Shown here piece by piece: positions 29,317 to 37,525 of a DNA stretch of 37,750 bases. Position 1 is the first letter of the stretch; each line of letters begins with the position of its first letter. The position numbers and the translations under genes were made by a program. Below the pieces are notes generated by a model. The model saw only the letters and a program-made list of their open reading frames with translations, was not told where the DNA came from and did no database searches. Source of the DNA: a virus; IMG/VR virus record IMGVR_UViG_3300046011_002895, positions 1 to 37,750 of that record; one strand, 5' to 3'.

Positions 29317-29682
29317 ATGGGTAAATACCAAATGCAAAGACCATTATGTGCAGTATGTGGGCACACGCCAGCTGCTGTGAACTATATCAAAAACAACATC
29401 CATCATTATAGAAAGATGTGTGATAGTTGTATTAGGAAGGGTAAAAAATTAAAACCTAAGCCGTCGGCATGGTTTAAAGCAGGCTATAGGAAAAAAATGC
29501 ATTGCGAAAAATGTGGGTATGTTGCAAAATTTCCTGACAAACAACTTACAGTTTATCATGTAGATGGAAATTTAAAAAATTTATCTTCAATAAATTTAAA
29601 ATCTGTTTGTTTAAATTGCAGAGTCGAAATTGCCAATAGTAGATTGCCTTGGCGAGAAAGTCCAATTACACCAGATTTTTAA
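29317..29682 (+). CDS. Zinc-ribbon protein, candidate degenerate endonuclease
   Basis: 121 aa from ATG 29317 (MGKYQMQRPLCAVCGH); ATG 29332 is an alternative. Two metal-binding halves are visible: CAVC with a later CDSC (MCDSCIRKGKK), and CEKC (HCEKCGYVAKF) with CLNC (SVCLNCRVEI). The segment LTVYHVDGNLKNLSSINLKS between the second pair resembles the H-x-D-G-x-L-x-N stretch of HNH nucleases, so it could be an HNH/homing-type enzyme or a DNA-binding zinc protein. It is on the plus strand between leftward gp18 and the dNMP kinase, overlapping the latter's 3' end by 17 nt, which suggests an inserted mobile gene like the HNH gene at 16111. Confidence 0.7.
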   Translation: MGKYQMQRPLCAVCGHTPAAVNYIKNNIHHYRKMCDSCIRKGKKLKPKPSAWFKAGYRKKMHCEKCGYVAKFPDKQLTVYHVDGNLKNLSSINLKSVCLNCRVEIANSRLPWRESPITPDF

Positions 29683-30262
29683 GAGCCCTGTACAAATCTT
29701 CTATACTAGCATTGTTTTCAATAACAGCATCAAAATCTGTTGTGGCCCAACTGTATTCACTAGCATGAATTTCGGGCCAATCAACTTTCATACACTCTGG
29801 ATGAAATCTTGCAGTTTTAAACCACTCAGGGTCTGGACCTCTAACAATTCTGACTACTCTACCGCCTGCACGCCGTATGGCTGTGATTTCATTAGGAAAT
29901 CTGCAGTCACTGATTACAATGCTGTCTTCTGACTTTCGTAGTTTATTTTCCAAACTGGCAATCCAAATGTCATCATGAAATCCCTGACGACAAACTTCTG
30001 TACCCCAAAGTTGCAAAATAAGTCTCGGAGTTAATCCAGGCATTTTTAATCTTTCACTCCACCATGGATCAATTTCTTCACGCCATTCACGAGCATGTTT
30101 AGTACGTCCTTCCAATAACTCTCGATCCCAACTAAACACCGATGCTACTGCATCTTTTAATGTAGCAGCAAAACTGTCTCGTTTGAAACCATGGAAGTTA
30201 ACAAGATAATCGGCTGCAGTATCCTTGCCTGCGCCAATCAAACCGCAAATACCAATAATCAT
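29666..30262 (-). CDS. gp1: Deoxynucleoside monophosphate kinase (T4 gp1 family)
   Basis: 198 aa. It phosphorylates dNMPs for phage DNA synthesis. P-loop GLIGAGKDT (7-15), then TAADYLVNFHGFKRDSFAA and LKDAVASVFSWDRELLEG, the substrate/lid region REEIDPWWSERL, GTEVCRQGFHDDIWIASL, and a core strand VISDCRFPNEITAIRRAGG with the conserved DxRFxNE motif of phage dNMP kinases. Somewhat shorter than T4 gp1 (241). Upstream ribosome site ACGGAG. The 3' end overlaps the convergent zinc-ribbon gene. Confidence 0.9.
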   Translation of the reverse strand: MIIGICGLIGAGKDTAADYLVNFHGFKRDSFAATLKDAVASVFSWDRELLEGRTKHAREWREEIDPWWSERLKMPGLTPRLILQLWGTEVCRQGFHDDIWIASLENKLRKSEDSIVISDCRFPNEITAIRRAGGRVVRIVRGPDPEWFKTARFHPECMKVDWPEIHASEYSWATTDFDAVIENNASIEDLYRALKNLV

Positions 30263-30290
30263 AATATAAACTCCGTAAGCTTATATTACA

Positions 30291-31454
30291 TTATCCTATG
30301 ACCCATGTCAACGGTTGCGATCCATCAACATAGTTTTTCAAATCTTCTTCCAATTTTTCCATTTCTGCTTGCGCTTCTTGTAGCAAGGCTGCTCCATTCA
30401 ATTGAGTGCCAGCTTGAGGACCCGCTATACTGGCAAATTTACCACGTGCCTGCCCTAAAATACTCTTACAAAATGCTAAAGCATATTCCTGCAACCATGG
30501 ATAAACTTGTGGATCACTTAAAAGCATACTGTCTGGCTTGTAATTAAATATCCAAAGTAGAACACTTTCGGTATTGTTTAATCCATCCACTTCAGGACTC
30601 CAAATTTGTGTTTGGCTCAAATTAAAGCCAGTAACTGAATTAGATCCTAACGCTTGGGTGGCTTGCACTGTAATCACCGTATTACTATTGTTAACAGAAA
30701 CTACAGTATATTGCCCACTATAGCCGCTTACAGGACAATTTTGAATGTACAAACTGTTGCCTGCAGCCAACGTAACTGGTTGCCCTAAATTAATGGTTAT
30801 TGTACTGCCTATAGTTGTACCAGCAGCAGTTAAAGAATTTAAGGTAAAATAGGTATGTCCATATTCTGGCATCTTGCGTACCAGCGTTAACTTCTTGGTT
30901 ACACGATTCCAAGTGTAGTTCATGTAACCACCGAACATTGTCATTGCCAACTCTTGATACTGAGTGAATAATTCATAGTTTAGTAAACCTCCCACACGAC
31001 CTGCCACTAACATATAAGTGTTCAAGTAACCACTAGCAAACGGTTCAAATTGACTTGCTGTTGTGCCGGTTGTACTACCTATGCCTCTGCGAAATATCTG
31101 TCTTACTTCCATTATATAGTTAGGAAGAATATATTCTTGCACTTCTGGTAACAAATCTAAAAATGCATAGCTTTCTTCTACTGCGTTTTGTGCTTTCTGT
31201 CTATATTTTGTAAGTGCCTGTTTAATAGATAACTCATAGTGTTCTTTGTCCAGTTCTAAATCTACTATTTGATCACCTAACCGTAATCTTATATAATCGA
31301 TCATTTCATTACGCAATTGATTTAAAGTTTGAATATTACCTGCAGCTTCAATTGCGCTGGCCTGACTTATAGGACCAGGTCCTCCAAGATTATAGGTGCG
31401 TAAACTCAGATCATTTTGTAAGTTAGGTTGAATAACAACATTTGCAGTAGTCAT
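30291..31454 (-). CDS. Neck protein candidate, gp13-like (387 aa)
   Basis: Start chosen at ATG 31454 (MTTANVVIQPNLQND), which has AGGAC at good spacing; an upstream start at 31475 would sit inside the terminator hairpin. Residues about 45-150 (RNEMIDYIRLRLGDQIVDLE, LDKEHYELSIKQALTKYRQK, PNYIMEVRQIFRRGIG) match the N-terminal pattern of T4-like neck/head-completion proteins such as gp13 (LRLG... followed by helices). About 210-280 is a small beta domain (TITINLGQPVTLAAGN, YTVVSVNNSNTVITVQ) that looks inserted. The C-terminus has SDPQVYPWLQEYALAFCKSI and GARGKFASIAG-like helices. Placed near gp14- and gp15-like genes, which supports a neck role; other tail-assembly roles remain possible. Confidence 0.6.
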   Translation of the reverse strand: MTTANVVIQPNLQNDLSLRTYNLGGPGPISQASAIEAAGNIQTLNQLRNEMIDYIRLRLGDQIVDLELDKEHYELSIKQALTKYRQKAQNAVEESYAFLDLLPEVQEYILPNYIMEVRQIFRRGIGSTTGTTASQFEPFASGYLNTYMLVAGRVGGLLNYELFTQYQELAMTMFGGYMNYTWNRVTKKLTLVRKMPEYGHTYFTLNSLTAAGTTIGSTITINLGQPVTLAAGNSLYIQNCPVSGYSGQYTVVSVNNSNTVITVQATQALGSNSVTGFNLSQTQIWSPEVDGLNNTESVLLWIFNYKPDSMLLSDPQVYPWLQEYALAFCKSILGQARGKFASIAGPQAGTQLNGAALLQEAQAEMEKLEEDLKNYVDGSQPLTWVIG

Positions 31455-31492
31455 AAAAAAAGTCCTGTTAACCATATTTAGCTAACAGGACT
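31455..31492 (-). terminator. Terminator hairpin carrying a late-promoter box in its loop and the next gene's ribosome site in its stem
   Basis: Stem AGTCCTGTTA/TAACAGGACT (31483-31492/31461-31470), 12-nt loop with GCTAAATA (31475-31482), then seven Ts running into ATG 31454. The only ribosome site for that ATG (AGGAC) is in the 3' arm. Confidence 0.85.
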
Positions 31493-31496
31493 AGGT

Positions 31497-32663
31497 TTAA
31501 GCTACCTTTAACAGAACAATATCAGTGTTGATTCTTCCATTGAGTTTTGTTTCTGTAGCCTTGATATCGTCTAAAAACTTTCTAAGAATAATTTTGCCTG
31601 CTTTGGCAAACTCCTTAAGCTTCTCTTCTGGCTTTCTCAAAGTTTTACTAATGCTCTTATCTGTGTCAAAATTTTCAATTCCGGTGCCTTTAACTGAAAG
31701 CTGACTATGAGATGCTGCAACGTATTTGCCCAATTTACGGGTTTTAGTATTATAAACCCATAGTTCAGTGGAACCAATAATCTCAGCTGGATTGATACTG
31801 ACCAATTTTAATTCTTTGAAATCCTTGGCATATTTAAGTTTTGCAGTTAATTTTTCTTTTGTTGGTGCTTTTTTAACTCGGGCTTTCTTGGTTGCCTGTT
31901 TTACTTGACGATATTCGTCCAACGCCAACAACACCAAATCCAACCAACTAATAATTCTTTTGAAATCTGCTGCTTTATAATGTTTATAAGCTTCTGCAAG
32001 TTGGGAATCTTTTTTAGATTGTGCTAATTCCAATTCAAATTTTCTGTTTTCAAACACTGCTTTGTACTTGGGCAACTGTGCTTGAATAACTTTATTAGTT
32101 GTAAGAAAATCGTAAGGTTTAAAATTTGGCTTGGTATTTTTTACAATTTCGTCAAACATACCTTCCATTTCGCCTATCAGTTCAGAAGTTTTTTCTGCCA
32201 GTCTATCTTGAATAGTAGGACGGTATTCTTGTGCCTTAGGTTTTGTAGTGATTTCTTCAGGATCAGGTTCAGTATCTGAAATTGCTGCAATGATAGACTT
32301 AGTAAGAAATTCAATATGCGTTGCCTTTAATGGCATACCTGCACGATGCGCCATTACTAGGCTACATGCAGTCATAGGAATACTTCTGTCTGCACTACGT
32401 TTAAATGCTTTGACTTGTGTTTTGTCAAACATTCCAGATTTTTCAGCCCACTCCTCTACATGTTTTTTAGTGTCTTTTTGATTGTAAAAATAATTGTAGT
32501 AAAAGAAACTTTTACGCAATAGATGATCAAAGTCCTCGTCAGACCATTCTAAAGCATCTGCGGGCCATTCAGGCTCGCCACCTGTGTATTTTTCATCCGC
32601 AAATAAAGGATTACGAACTCGGGGAGGTTTAGTTTTAATTTTAATTCCGGCAACTGTAGGCAT
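31497..32663 (-). CDS. Conserved-looking hypothetical protein (388 aa)
   Basis: Function not recognised. The N-terminus MPTVAGIKIKTKPPRVRNPL and a motif LLRKSFFYYNYFYNQKDTKK (about 49-68), followed by IPMTACSLVMAHRAGMPLK (95-113), feel conserved among T4-like aquatic phages near the neck genes. The middle is long, charged and helical (KYKAVFENRKFELELAQSKK); the basic stretch KQATKKARVKKAPTKEKL could bind nucleic acid. The C-terminal domain contains ELWVYNTKTRKLGKYVAAS, a beta hairpin. It is followed 5 nt after its stop by the terminator at 31455-31492, and sits 1 nt after the 88-aa gene with which it shares a sigma70 promoter, so it is probably expressed early rather than as a virion gene. 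Confidence 0.65.
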   Translation of the reverse strand: MPTVAGIKIKTKPPRVRNPLFADEKYTGGEPEWPADALEWSDEDFDHLLRKSFFYYNYFYNQKDTKKHVEEWAEKSGMFDKTQVKAFKRSADRSIPMTACSLVMAHRAGMPLKATHIEFLTKSIIAAISDTEPDPEEITTKPKAQEYRPTIQDRLAEKTSELIGEMEGMFDEIVKNTKPNFKPYDFLTTNKVIQAQLPKYKAVFENRKFELELAQSKKDSQLAEAYKHYKAADFKRIISWLDLVLLALDEYRQVKQATKKARVKKAPTKEKLTAKLKYAKDFKELKLVSINPAEIIGSTELWVYNTKTRKLGKYVAASHSQLSVKGTGIENFDTDKSISKTLRKPEEKLKEFAKAGKIILRKFLDDIKATETKLNGRINTDIVLLKVA

Positions 32664-32664
32664 A

Positions 32665-32931
32665 TCAAACTCCTTTTGTCAAGTAAGCCAAAGTAATGTA
32701 CTGTTCAAGATTACTAACCAGTTCATCAAATTTGGTTAGTTCATTATTATATTGAGCTGTAACTTTTCCTATTCTTCTACATTCTATCCACAAATTATTT
32801 ACAAGTTTTTGAGTTTCCGTCACTGATTGGTACATTCTTTGTAGATCAATTTTTTCTCTGCCAGACGGCATTCCAGCTATCTGATCCCTGCATTTGTACA
32901 GTCTAGATTGGCAGTTAAGCATATCCGGCAT
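32665..32931 (-). CDS. Small helical hypothetical protein (88 aa)
   Basis: MPDMLNCQSRLYKCRDQIAG then two long helices (QRMYQSVTETQKLVNNLWIE and KFDELVSNLEQYITLAYLTK) typical of a short coiled coil. No family recognised. First gene of an early transcription unit: TTGACA-N17-TATACT lies 7 nt before its ATG, which again makes the predicted mRNA nearly leaderless. Confidence 0.65.
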   Translation of the reverse strand: MPDMLNCQSRLYKCRDQIAGMPSGREKIDLQRMYQSVTETQKLVNNLWIECRRIGKVTAQYNNELTKFDELVSNLEQYITLAYLTKGV

Positions 32932-32937
32932 TTAACA

Positions 32938-32966
32938 AGTATAGCACCTTTAGTTTTTATTGTCAA
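32938..32966 (-). promoter_or_regulatory. Sigma70-type promoter for the leftward 88-aa/388-aa unit
   Basis: On the minus strand TTGACA (32961-32966), 17-nt spacer, TATACT (32938-32943). It lies back-to-back with the rightward late-promoter box at 32973-32980. Confidence 0.8.
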
Positions 32967-32972
32967 TCTAAC

Positions 32973-32980
32973 AATAAATA
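32973..32980 (+). promoter_or_regulatory. Late-promoter-like box (AATAAATA) for the gp14-gp15 operon
   Basis: AATAAATA on the plus strand, 21 nt before ATG 33002, with AAAGGG as ribosome site between. Confidence 0.6.
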
Positions 32981-33001
32981 CATGATAAAAGGGTTAAATG
33001 T

Positions 33002-34381
33002 ATGCCTAGGCTAAGTATGTGGCGCCCAAACCACACTAACGATTACAAATTTTTTGACAAATTAATATCCGAACAATTTACAGTGGGCGGCACAGGCATT
33101 CTTCTCCACAAATATATAGGCACAAACAGCCAGGCAAATAGTTACGTCACTTCGAATTCTACTACATCAGGTGCTACATTACATTTTAGCAATGTGGCTA
33201 ATTTTGAACCAGGACAAACTGTACAAGGTGTAGGTATAGGTGCAAATACTGTTATTGTTAGCACCAACACTGGAAGCAATACTGTTGTCCTAAGCAGTAA
33301 CATAACATCAAACATTTCAACAGGACAATCCTTAAGTATATTTTGGAAAGATGCATCACAACCCGTTTATCAAAATCAAAGTGCTCTAAATATTCAAGAC
33401 TTATTGTTTTTAGAAAATAGGGACAGGAAATATGATACTTCCGTCTATACTCTTCGGGGTGTTTATACTGTTAATGATAACGATTTTGATTTAAATCAAT
33501 TTGGTATATTTTTAAGTGCAGACACAATTTATATGACGTTTCATTTAAATGACATTGTGGCTATTTTAGGTCGCAAAATTATGTCGGGTGATGTATTGGA
33601 ACTTCAACATAAAAAGGACTATTATCCATTAAATGAGGAAATTCCCGCTTTATTAAAAAGATATTATGTGGTGCAAGATATAACATTTGCAGCAGAGGGA
33701 TTCAGTCAAACTTGGTGGCCGCATTTATTAAGAGTTAAAATGACTCCGCTAGTAGACAGCCAAGAATACAAGGATATAATTAATCAAATTACTGGCACTG
33801 ACAGTCAAGGAAATATAACACCATTGGGTTCATACTTAAGCACCTTAGATAAATTATTAGAAATAAACGATGCTGTAATAACTCAAGCTGAAATTGAAGT
33901 TCCTAAAAGCGGAACCAACGTTGATGAATTGTATGTAGAACCAATTAATCCGGATGGTAGTCCAGGAGATCCCACTGGAGTGCAAGTTGATATTACCCAG
34001 ATGACAGTGGATTCCACCGTAAATTTTGCAGCTACCCAACCAACAACTCCAGATACCAACATTCCAGCATATTTGGGAGGGGACGGAACTCCGCCTAATG
34101 GCTGGCCCGTATCTGCCAGAACTAGTTTCCCTCAGGACCCCACTATCGGCGATTACATATTGCGTACAGATTTTGTTCCTAATAGGTTATTTAGATATGA
34201 TGGTACAAGATGGACCAAGATAGAAGATAGTGTTAGAACAGATCTAACACCAGGACCAAATAATCGTACACAACGTAGTTTATTTGTAAATAATACAGAC
34301 ACCTTTATAGACACCGAAGGCCGAACACAGCCTGTCAGACAAAGTCTTAGCAAAGCATTAACCCCAAAGGCAGATAATTAA
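33002..34381 (+). CDS. gp14: Neck protein gp14-like, with inserted beta domain
   Basis: 459 aa (T4 gp14 is 256). Residues 1-40 (LSMWRPNHTNDYKFFDKLIS, EQFTVGGTGILLHKYIG) and about 130-260 (LNIQDLLFLENRDRKYDTSV, FDLNQFGIFLSADTIYMTFH, DIVAILGRKIMSGDVLELQH, EGFSQTWWPHLLRVKMTPLV) follow the gp14 neck family of T4-like aquatic phages. Gp14 joins the filled head to the tail. Residues about 45-115 are an extra Ser/Thr/Asn-rich beta domain (NVANFEPGQTVQGVGIGANT). The C-terminus carries RLFRYDGTRWTKIED, a short motif with relatives in gp18 and the gp15-like protein. Its stop overlaps the next start (TAATG). Confidence 0.82.
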   Translation: MPRLSMWRPNHTNDYKFFDKLISEQFTVGGTGILLHKYIGTNSQANSYVTSNSTTSGATLHFSNVANFEPGQTVQGVGIGANTVIVSTNTGSNTVVLSSNITSNISTGQSLSIFWKDASQPVYQNQSALNIQDLLFLENRDRKYDTSVYTLRGVYTVNDNDFDLNQFGIFLSADTIYMTFHLNDIVAILGRKIMSGDVLELQHKKDYYPLNEEIPALLKRYYVVQDITFAAEGFSQTWWPHLLRVKMTPLVDSQEYKDIINQITGTDSQGNITPLGSYLSTLDKLLEINDAVITQAEIEVPKSGTNVDELYVEPINPDGSPGDPTGVQVDITQMTVDSTVNFAATQPTTPDTNIPAYLGGDGTPPNGWPVSARTSFPQDPTIGDYILRTDFVPNRLFRYDGTRWTKIEDSVRTDLTPGPNNRTQRSLFVNNTDTFIDTEGRTQPVRQSLSKALTPKADN

Positions 34382-35997
34382 TGTCTCTCCAACAATTTTT
34401 TTACGATAATCAAATACGTAGATACATTATTCAATTCATGCGAATGGTATCTAACTTTCAAGTAGAATTTGGAAAAGACCGTAATGGTGTTACTGCGCTA
34501 CAAAGAGTGCCAGTCATATACGGTGATAGTAGTAGACAAGCTGCAGCTATAATCAAACAAAACAGCGAAAACATAATGAATGCAGTTCCAGCAATGGCAG
34601 TTTATGTAAGCGGATTAACCTATGACAGAGCAAGGCTTCAAAATCCTAGTTATGTAGGAAAATTGAATTTAAGAGAACGATATTATGATCCACAAACAGG
34701 TAATTACAGCACTACACAAGGTGATGTTTTAACTGTAGATAGATTAATGCCTGTACCTTACAAATTAACTATCAAATTAGATATTTGGACTAGCAATACC
34801 GAACAAAAACTTCAATTATTAGAACAACTTTGTATTTTATTCAATCCAGCACTAGAAATTCAAAGCACAGATAACTATATTGATTGGACTAGCATCAGCT
34901 ATGTATTATTAACTGATGTTCAATGGAGTTCTAGAACTGTTCCTCAAGGCACAGAAAACCCAATTGATATAGCCACATTAACTTTTGAAATTCCTATTTT
35001 TATAAGTGCTCCAGCATTGGTGCGTAAATTGGGAGTTATTCAAAGAATTGTTGCTAGCATATTCGATGGTTCGGGCGGTTTGAACGATGCTATATATGAT
35101 GAATCCACTCTTTTAAGCAGGCAGTACTATACTCCTATGAATTATGGAGTGATTCTATTAGAAAACGAACTGAGATTAGTAAAATATAATCAACCTGTAA
35201 AGAATGAATTTGGTGCACAGATTATAAAAGAACTAGTAGCTAATGTCAGTGCAAACACCACAGTAATATTGACCGACACTGACGGAATTGAGGCTAACAT
35301 GGTTATTACGGGTGCTAGTATTGCCAGCAATGTTAATCCCACTATTAGAACAGTGCCTAACTGTTTAGTGTTACAAGTAAACGGTGACACGGTATTAACC
35401 AGTAATGTAATTACGGGCAATATTGGAGATAAAATTGCATTTACTGCAGTGACCAGAAAAGCAGGTGTAAGTGAAGTTTGGAGAGACGTAATTAATGTTT
35501 ATGGAAACTTAGTAAACGGGGCAAGTTCTATCACTTTAGAATTGGATGACGGCAATCAAGTAGTTGGAACGATTGCATACAATCCTATAGATGATACAAG
35601 TTTAATATGGACTGCAGACATAGATTCAATTCCTGTAAACACTTTGCAGCCTGTAAATGCTATAATAGACCCTTTAAGTTCGAGACCTAATAGAGACTTG
35701 CAAGACTTAGCTCCGGGCACAAGATATTTGCTCATAAACGATTATGTTTCACAAGAAGGTGCTCAACCGGTATATAATTGGTTAGGTGTAGATGATACCC
35801 CTTTAGAGGCATATGCCAATGACATTATTCAATTTGACGGTCAGCATTGGTCAGTTGTATTTGATTCAAGATACGAAACTACAGTTCAATATGTAACAAA
35901 CTTAACTACCAGTGTTCAATATAGATGGAATGGATCTACTTGGATTAAGAGTTACGAAGGTTATTACCCGTCAGGAAAATGGTTAATAGCAATTTAA
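34381..35997 (+). CDS. gp15: Tail sheath stabiliser gp15-like, with C-terminal extension
   Basis: 538 aa, about twice T4 gp15 (272). The first 225 residues match the gp15/tail-terminator pattern: FFYDNQIRRYIIQFMRMVSN, LQRVPVIYGDSSRQAAAII, RLMPVPYKLTIKLDIWTSNT, EQLCILFNPALEIQSTDNYI, DWTSISYVLLTDVQWSSRTV, ending in IFISAPALVRKLGVIQRIV. Gp15 caps the sheath and tube and binds the head neck. From about 280 on there are added beta-rich units (ANVSANTTVILTDTDGIEAN, VLQVNGDTVLTSNVITGNIG) and a Trp-rich end (YRWNGSTWIKSYEG). Translationally coupled to gp14 and overlapped by the NUDIX gene. Confidence 0.82.
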   Translation: MSLQQFFYDNQIRRYIIQFMRMVSNFQVEFGKDRNGVTALQRVPVIYGDSSRQAAAIIKQNSENIMNAVPAMAVYVSGLTYDRARLQNPSYVGKLNLRERYYDPQTGNYSTTQGDVLTVDRLMPVPYKLTIKLDIWTSNTEQKLQLLEQLCILFNPALEIQSTDNYIDWTSISYVLLTDVQWSSRTVPQGTENPIDIATLTFEIPIFISAPALVRKLGVIQRIVASIFDGSGGLNDAIYDESTLLSRQYYTPMNYGVILLENELRLVKYNQPVKNEFGAQIIKELVANVSANTTVILTDTDGIEANMVITGASIASNVNPTIRTVPNCLVLQVNGDTVLTSNVITGNIGDKIAFTAVTRKAGVSEVWRDVINVYGNLVNGASSITLELDDGNQVVGTIAYNPIDDTSLIWTADIDSIPVNTLQPVNAIIDPLSSRPNRDLQDLAPGTRYLLINDYVSQEGAQPVYNWLGVDDTPLEAYANDIIQFDGQHWSVVFDSRYETTVQYVTNLTTSVQYRWNGSTWIKSYEGYYPSGKWLIAI

Positions 35998-36410
35998 CAG
36001 GTTGTGGTGCATTAATTTTCTGTACTAGATCTCAACGATACTTATTTTTATTGCGAGATAAAGGCAAATATGCCAATACTTGGGGTTTAGTTGGCGGGAA
36101 AATAGAACCCAATGAATCTATTTTATCAGGACTAGAAAGAGAAATCAATGAAGAACTAGGCGGTAAAATTCTTGGTGCAAAAATTTTACCTATAGAAAAA
36201 TATACAAGTGATAATGAAAAATTCATTTATCATACGTTCCTGATCAAAGTAGAAGAAGAATTCATGCCCGATTTAAACGCAGAACATAAAGGGTATTGTT
36301 GGGTGCCTTTAGAGGATTATCCCAAGCCTTTACACCCCGGAATTTTACGTATACTTAATTCAGAAACAGTTAAGAAAAAACTAGATATACATCAAACAAT
36401 CAAAGATTGA
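35979..36410 (+). CDS. NUDIX hydrolase
   Basis: 143 aa with a complete Nudix box GX5EX7REXXEEXG: Gly40, Glu46, Arg54-Glu55, Glu58-Glu59, Gly61 (in GKIEPNESILSGLEREINEE). It hydrolyses a nucleoside diphosphate linked to another group. The substrate is not deducible from sequence; T4 NudE acts on ADP-ribose and related compounds. Domain order and length are normal. The start overlaps gp15 by 19 nt, with AGGA just before ATG, so it is expressed late with the neck genes, which is unusual for a metabolic enzyme. Its 3' end overlaps the convergent oxygenase gene by 11 nt. Confidence 0.92.
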   Translation: MVNSNLTGCGALIFCTRSQRYLFLLRDKGKYANTWGLVGGKIEPNESILSGLEREINEELGGKILGAKILPIEKYTSDNEKFIYHTFLIKVEEEFMPDLNAEHKGYCWVPLEDYPKPLHPGILRILNSETVKKKLDIHQTIKD

Positions 36411-36993
36411 ACACAATACTAGTTCGTGGTTCTTGGCTTTGATTGGGCACAACTTCGTGCCATAACCAGCCCGGCCAAATCATTAACAAACCCGGATAGG
36501 GATCATACTTTGTGCTGCTCATATTATACCAGTTAGTGGGATCTTTAACTGCGTAAAGGAAGTCAAAAAACTCTCTATAAGTTTGATGCGGGTAAAAAGT
36601 AATAGGGCTACTTCCTGGCGGAGTTTGTAAATAGTAAATTCCACTTATACTGCATTGGCTATGTAAATGTTTAGCGTGTGCAGAGCCTTCCTTAAAACTA
36701 TTTAAGAACATGTAAGGACGCCAATTTACTGCATTACTATCATAGCCCTGTAGTTCTAAAAATTCTTTTCCTTTTTGAAGAATGAATTCCCCGAAGTCCT
36801 TAAATTGCGGTTCATAAAATAAATTTCTAGTACCATGAGTTGTTCTGCCGTTATAGTAAAACTGTTCATTTAGGTTTGTAGTAGGATTATCCCAAATTTG
36901 CTTGGCATTGTTTAATACTGGTTCAATCCATTCAGGATGAAAACTTTTACCTATAACACTGGGAAACCAATGATCTAAAGATATTGTACTCAT
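36400..36993 (-). CDS. 2OG-Fe(II) oxygenase (TIGR02466-like)
   Basis: 197 aa. A jelly-roll dioxygenase with FEGSAHAK-like entry then HLHSQCSISGIYYLQTPPG (His109/His111 region), strand PITFYPH, and distal PGLLMIWPGWLWHEVVPN (His179) followed by RTSIVFN (Arg190, the 2-oxoglutarate ligand). This is the pattern of the putative 2OG-Fe(II) oxygenases common in aquatic T4-like phages (TIGR02466/PF13759); targets are unknown. The ATG overlaps the stop of the next oxygenase gene (ATGA), so the two are co-expressed. Confidence 0.82.
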   Translation of the reverse strand: MSTISLDHWFPSVIGKSFHPEWIEPVLNNAKQIWDNPTTNLNEQFYYNGRTTHGTRNLFYEPQFKDFGEFILQKGKEFLELQGYDSNAVNWRPYMFLNSFKEGSAHAKHLHSQCSISGIYYLQTPPGSSPITFYPHQTYREFFDFLYAVKDPTNWYNMSSTKYDPYPGLLMIWPGWLWHEVVPNQSQEPRTSIVFNL

Positions 36994-37523
36994 GATAAAG
37001 ACTTATTAAAAAATAATTGTACACTCAATCTCGGAAATTCCGCAGCATTGGTTACCATTGTGGTACTGTGCCATAACGGAGGAATAAACCATATTGCCGA
37101 ATTAGGATGAGGGAATACCCAACCCTGCCCTAAACTTTCATGATCATATAAAAACATTCCACCCCAATTCCAATTCCAGCTTTCGTTGATGTAAATGGTG
37201 CTGCTTAATCTAGGACTAGTGTCACTGGAATCATGATGCCAATTAATTTGTGTGCCAGGTAACCAAATATGCATAAAGCAAGTTAAATTTTGATAATCTT
37301 TGAATATGGGATCTAAGGCACAATATTTGTCGATAAAATATTGTCTGTATTCCTCAAGTGGCAGTATCAATACTGGACTGTAACTTCCGTACTCTAAACC
37401 TGCACCCCATCGTCCCATATTATTAATTTCAAATGAAGGAGTTCCTTTAGATTTTTCAAATTTATCCCGCAGATTTTGTAAAACATCTGGTTCTAAAAAA
37501 TTACTAATTCGATTTATTATCAT
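36990..37523 (-). CDS. 2OG-Fe(II) oxygenase (prolyl-4-hydroxylase-like)
   Basis: 177 aa from ATG 37523 (MIINRISNFLEPDVLQNL); an upstream TTG would overlap the neighbour's stop. Begins like P4H-type phage enzymes (ISNFLEPDVLQNLRDKF), with the iron-binding HxD in INWHHDSSDTSPRLSSTIYI, then WGGMFLYDHES, and distal His in PPLWHSTTMV followed by Arg in RLSVQLFFNK. All three metal ligands and the co-substrate Arg are present, so it is probably active. It forms an overlapping pair with the 197-aa oxygenase and directly follows the partial gene at the window edge. Confidence 0.85.
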   Translation of the reverse strand: MIINRISNFLEPDVLQNLRDKFEKSKGTPSFEINNMGRWGAGLEYGSYSPVLILPLEEYRQYFIDKYCALDPIFKDYQNLTCFMHIWLPGTQINWHHDSSDTSPRLSSTIYINESWNWNWGGMFLYDHESLGQGWVFPHPNSAIWFIPPLWHSTTMVTNAAEFPRLSVQLFFNKSLS

Positions 37524-37525
37524 AA

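Noticed and set aside
29630-29932. Plus-strand open frame of 100 codons antisense to the dNMP kinase
   Set aside because: It overlaps well-supported coding sequence on the other strand and has no promoter or ribosome site.
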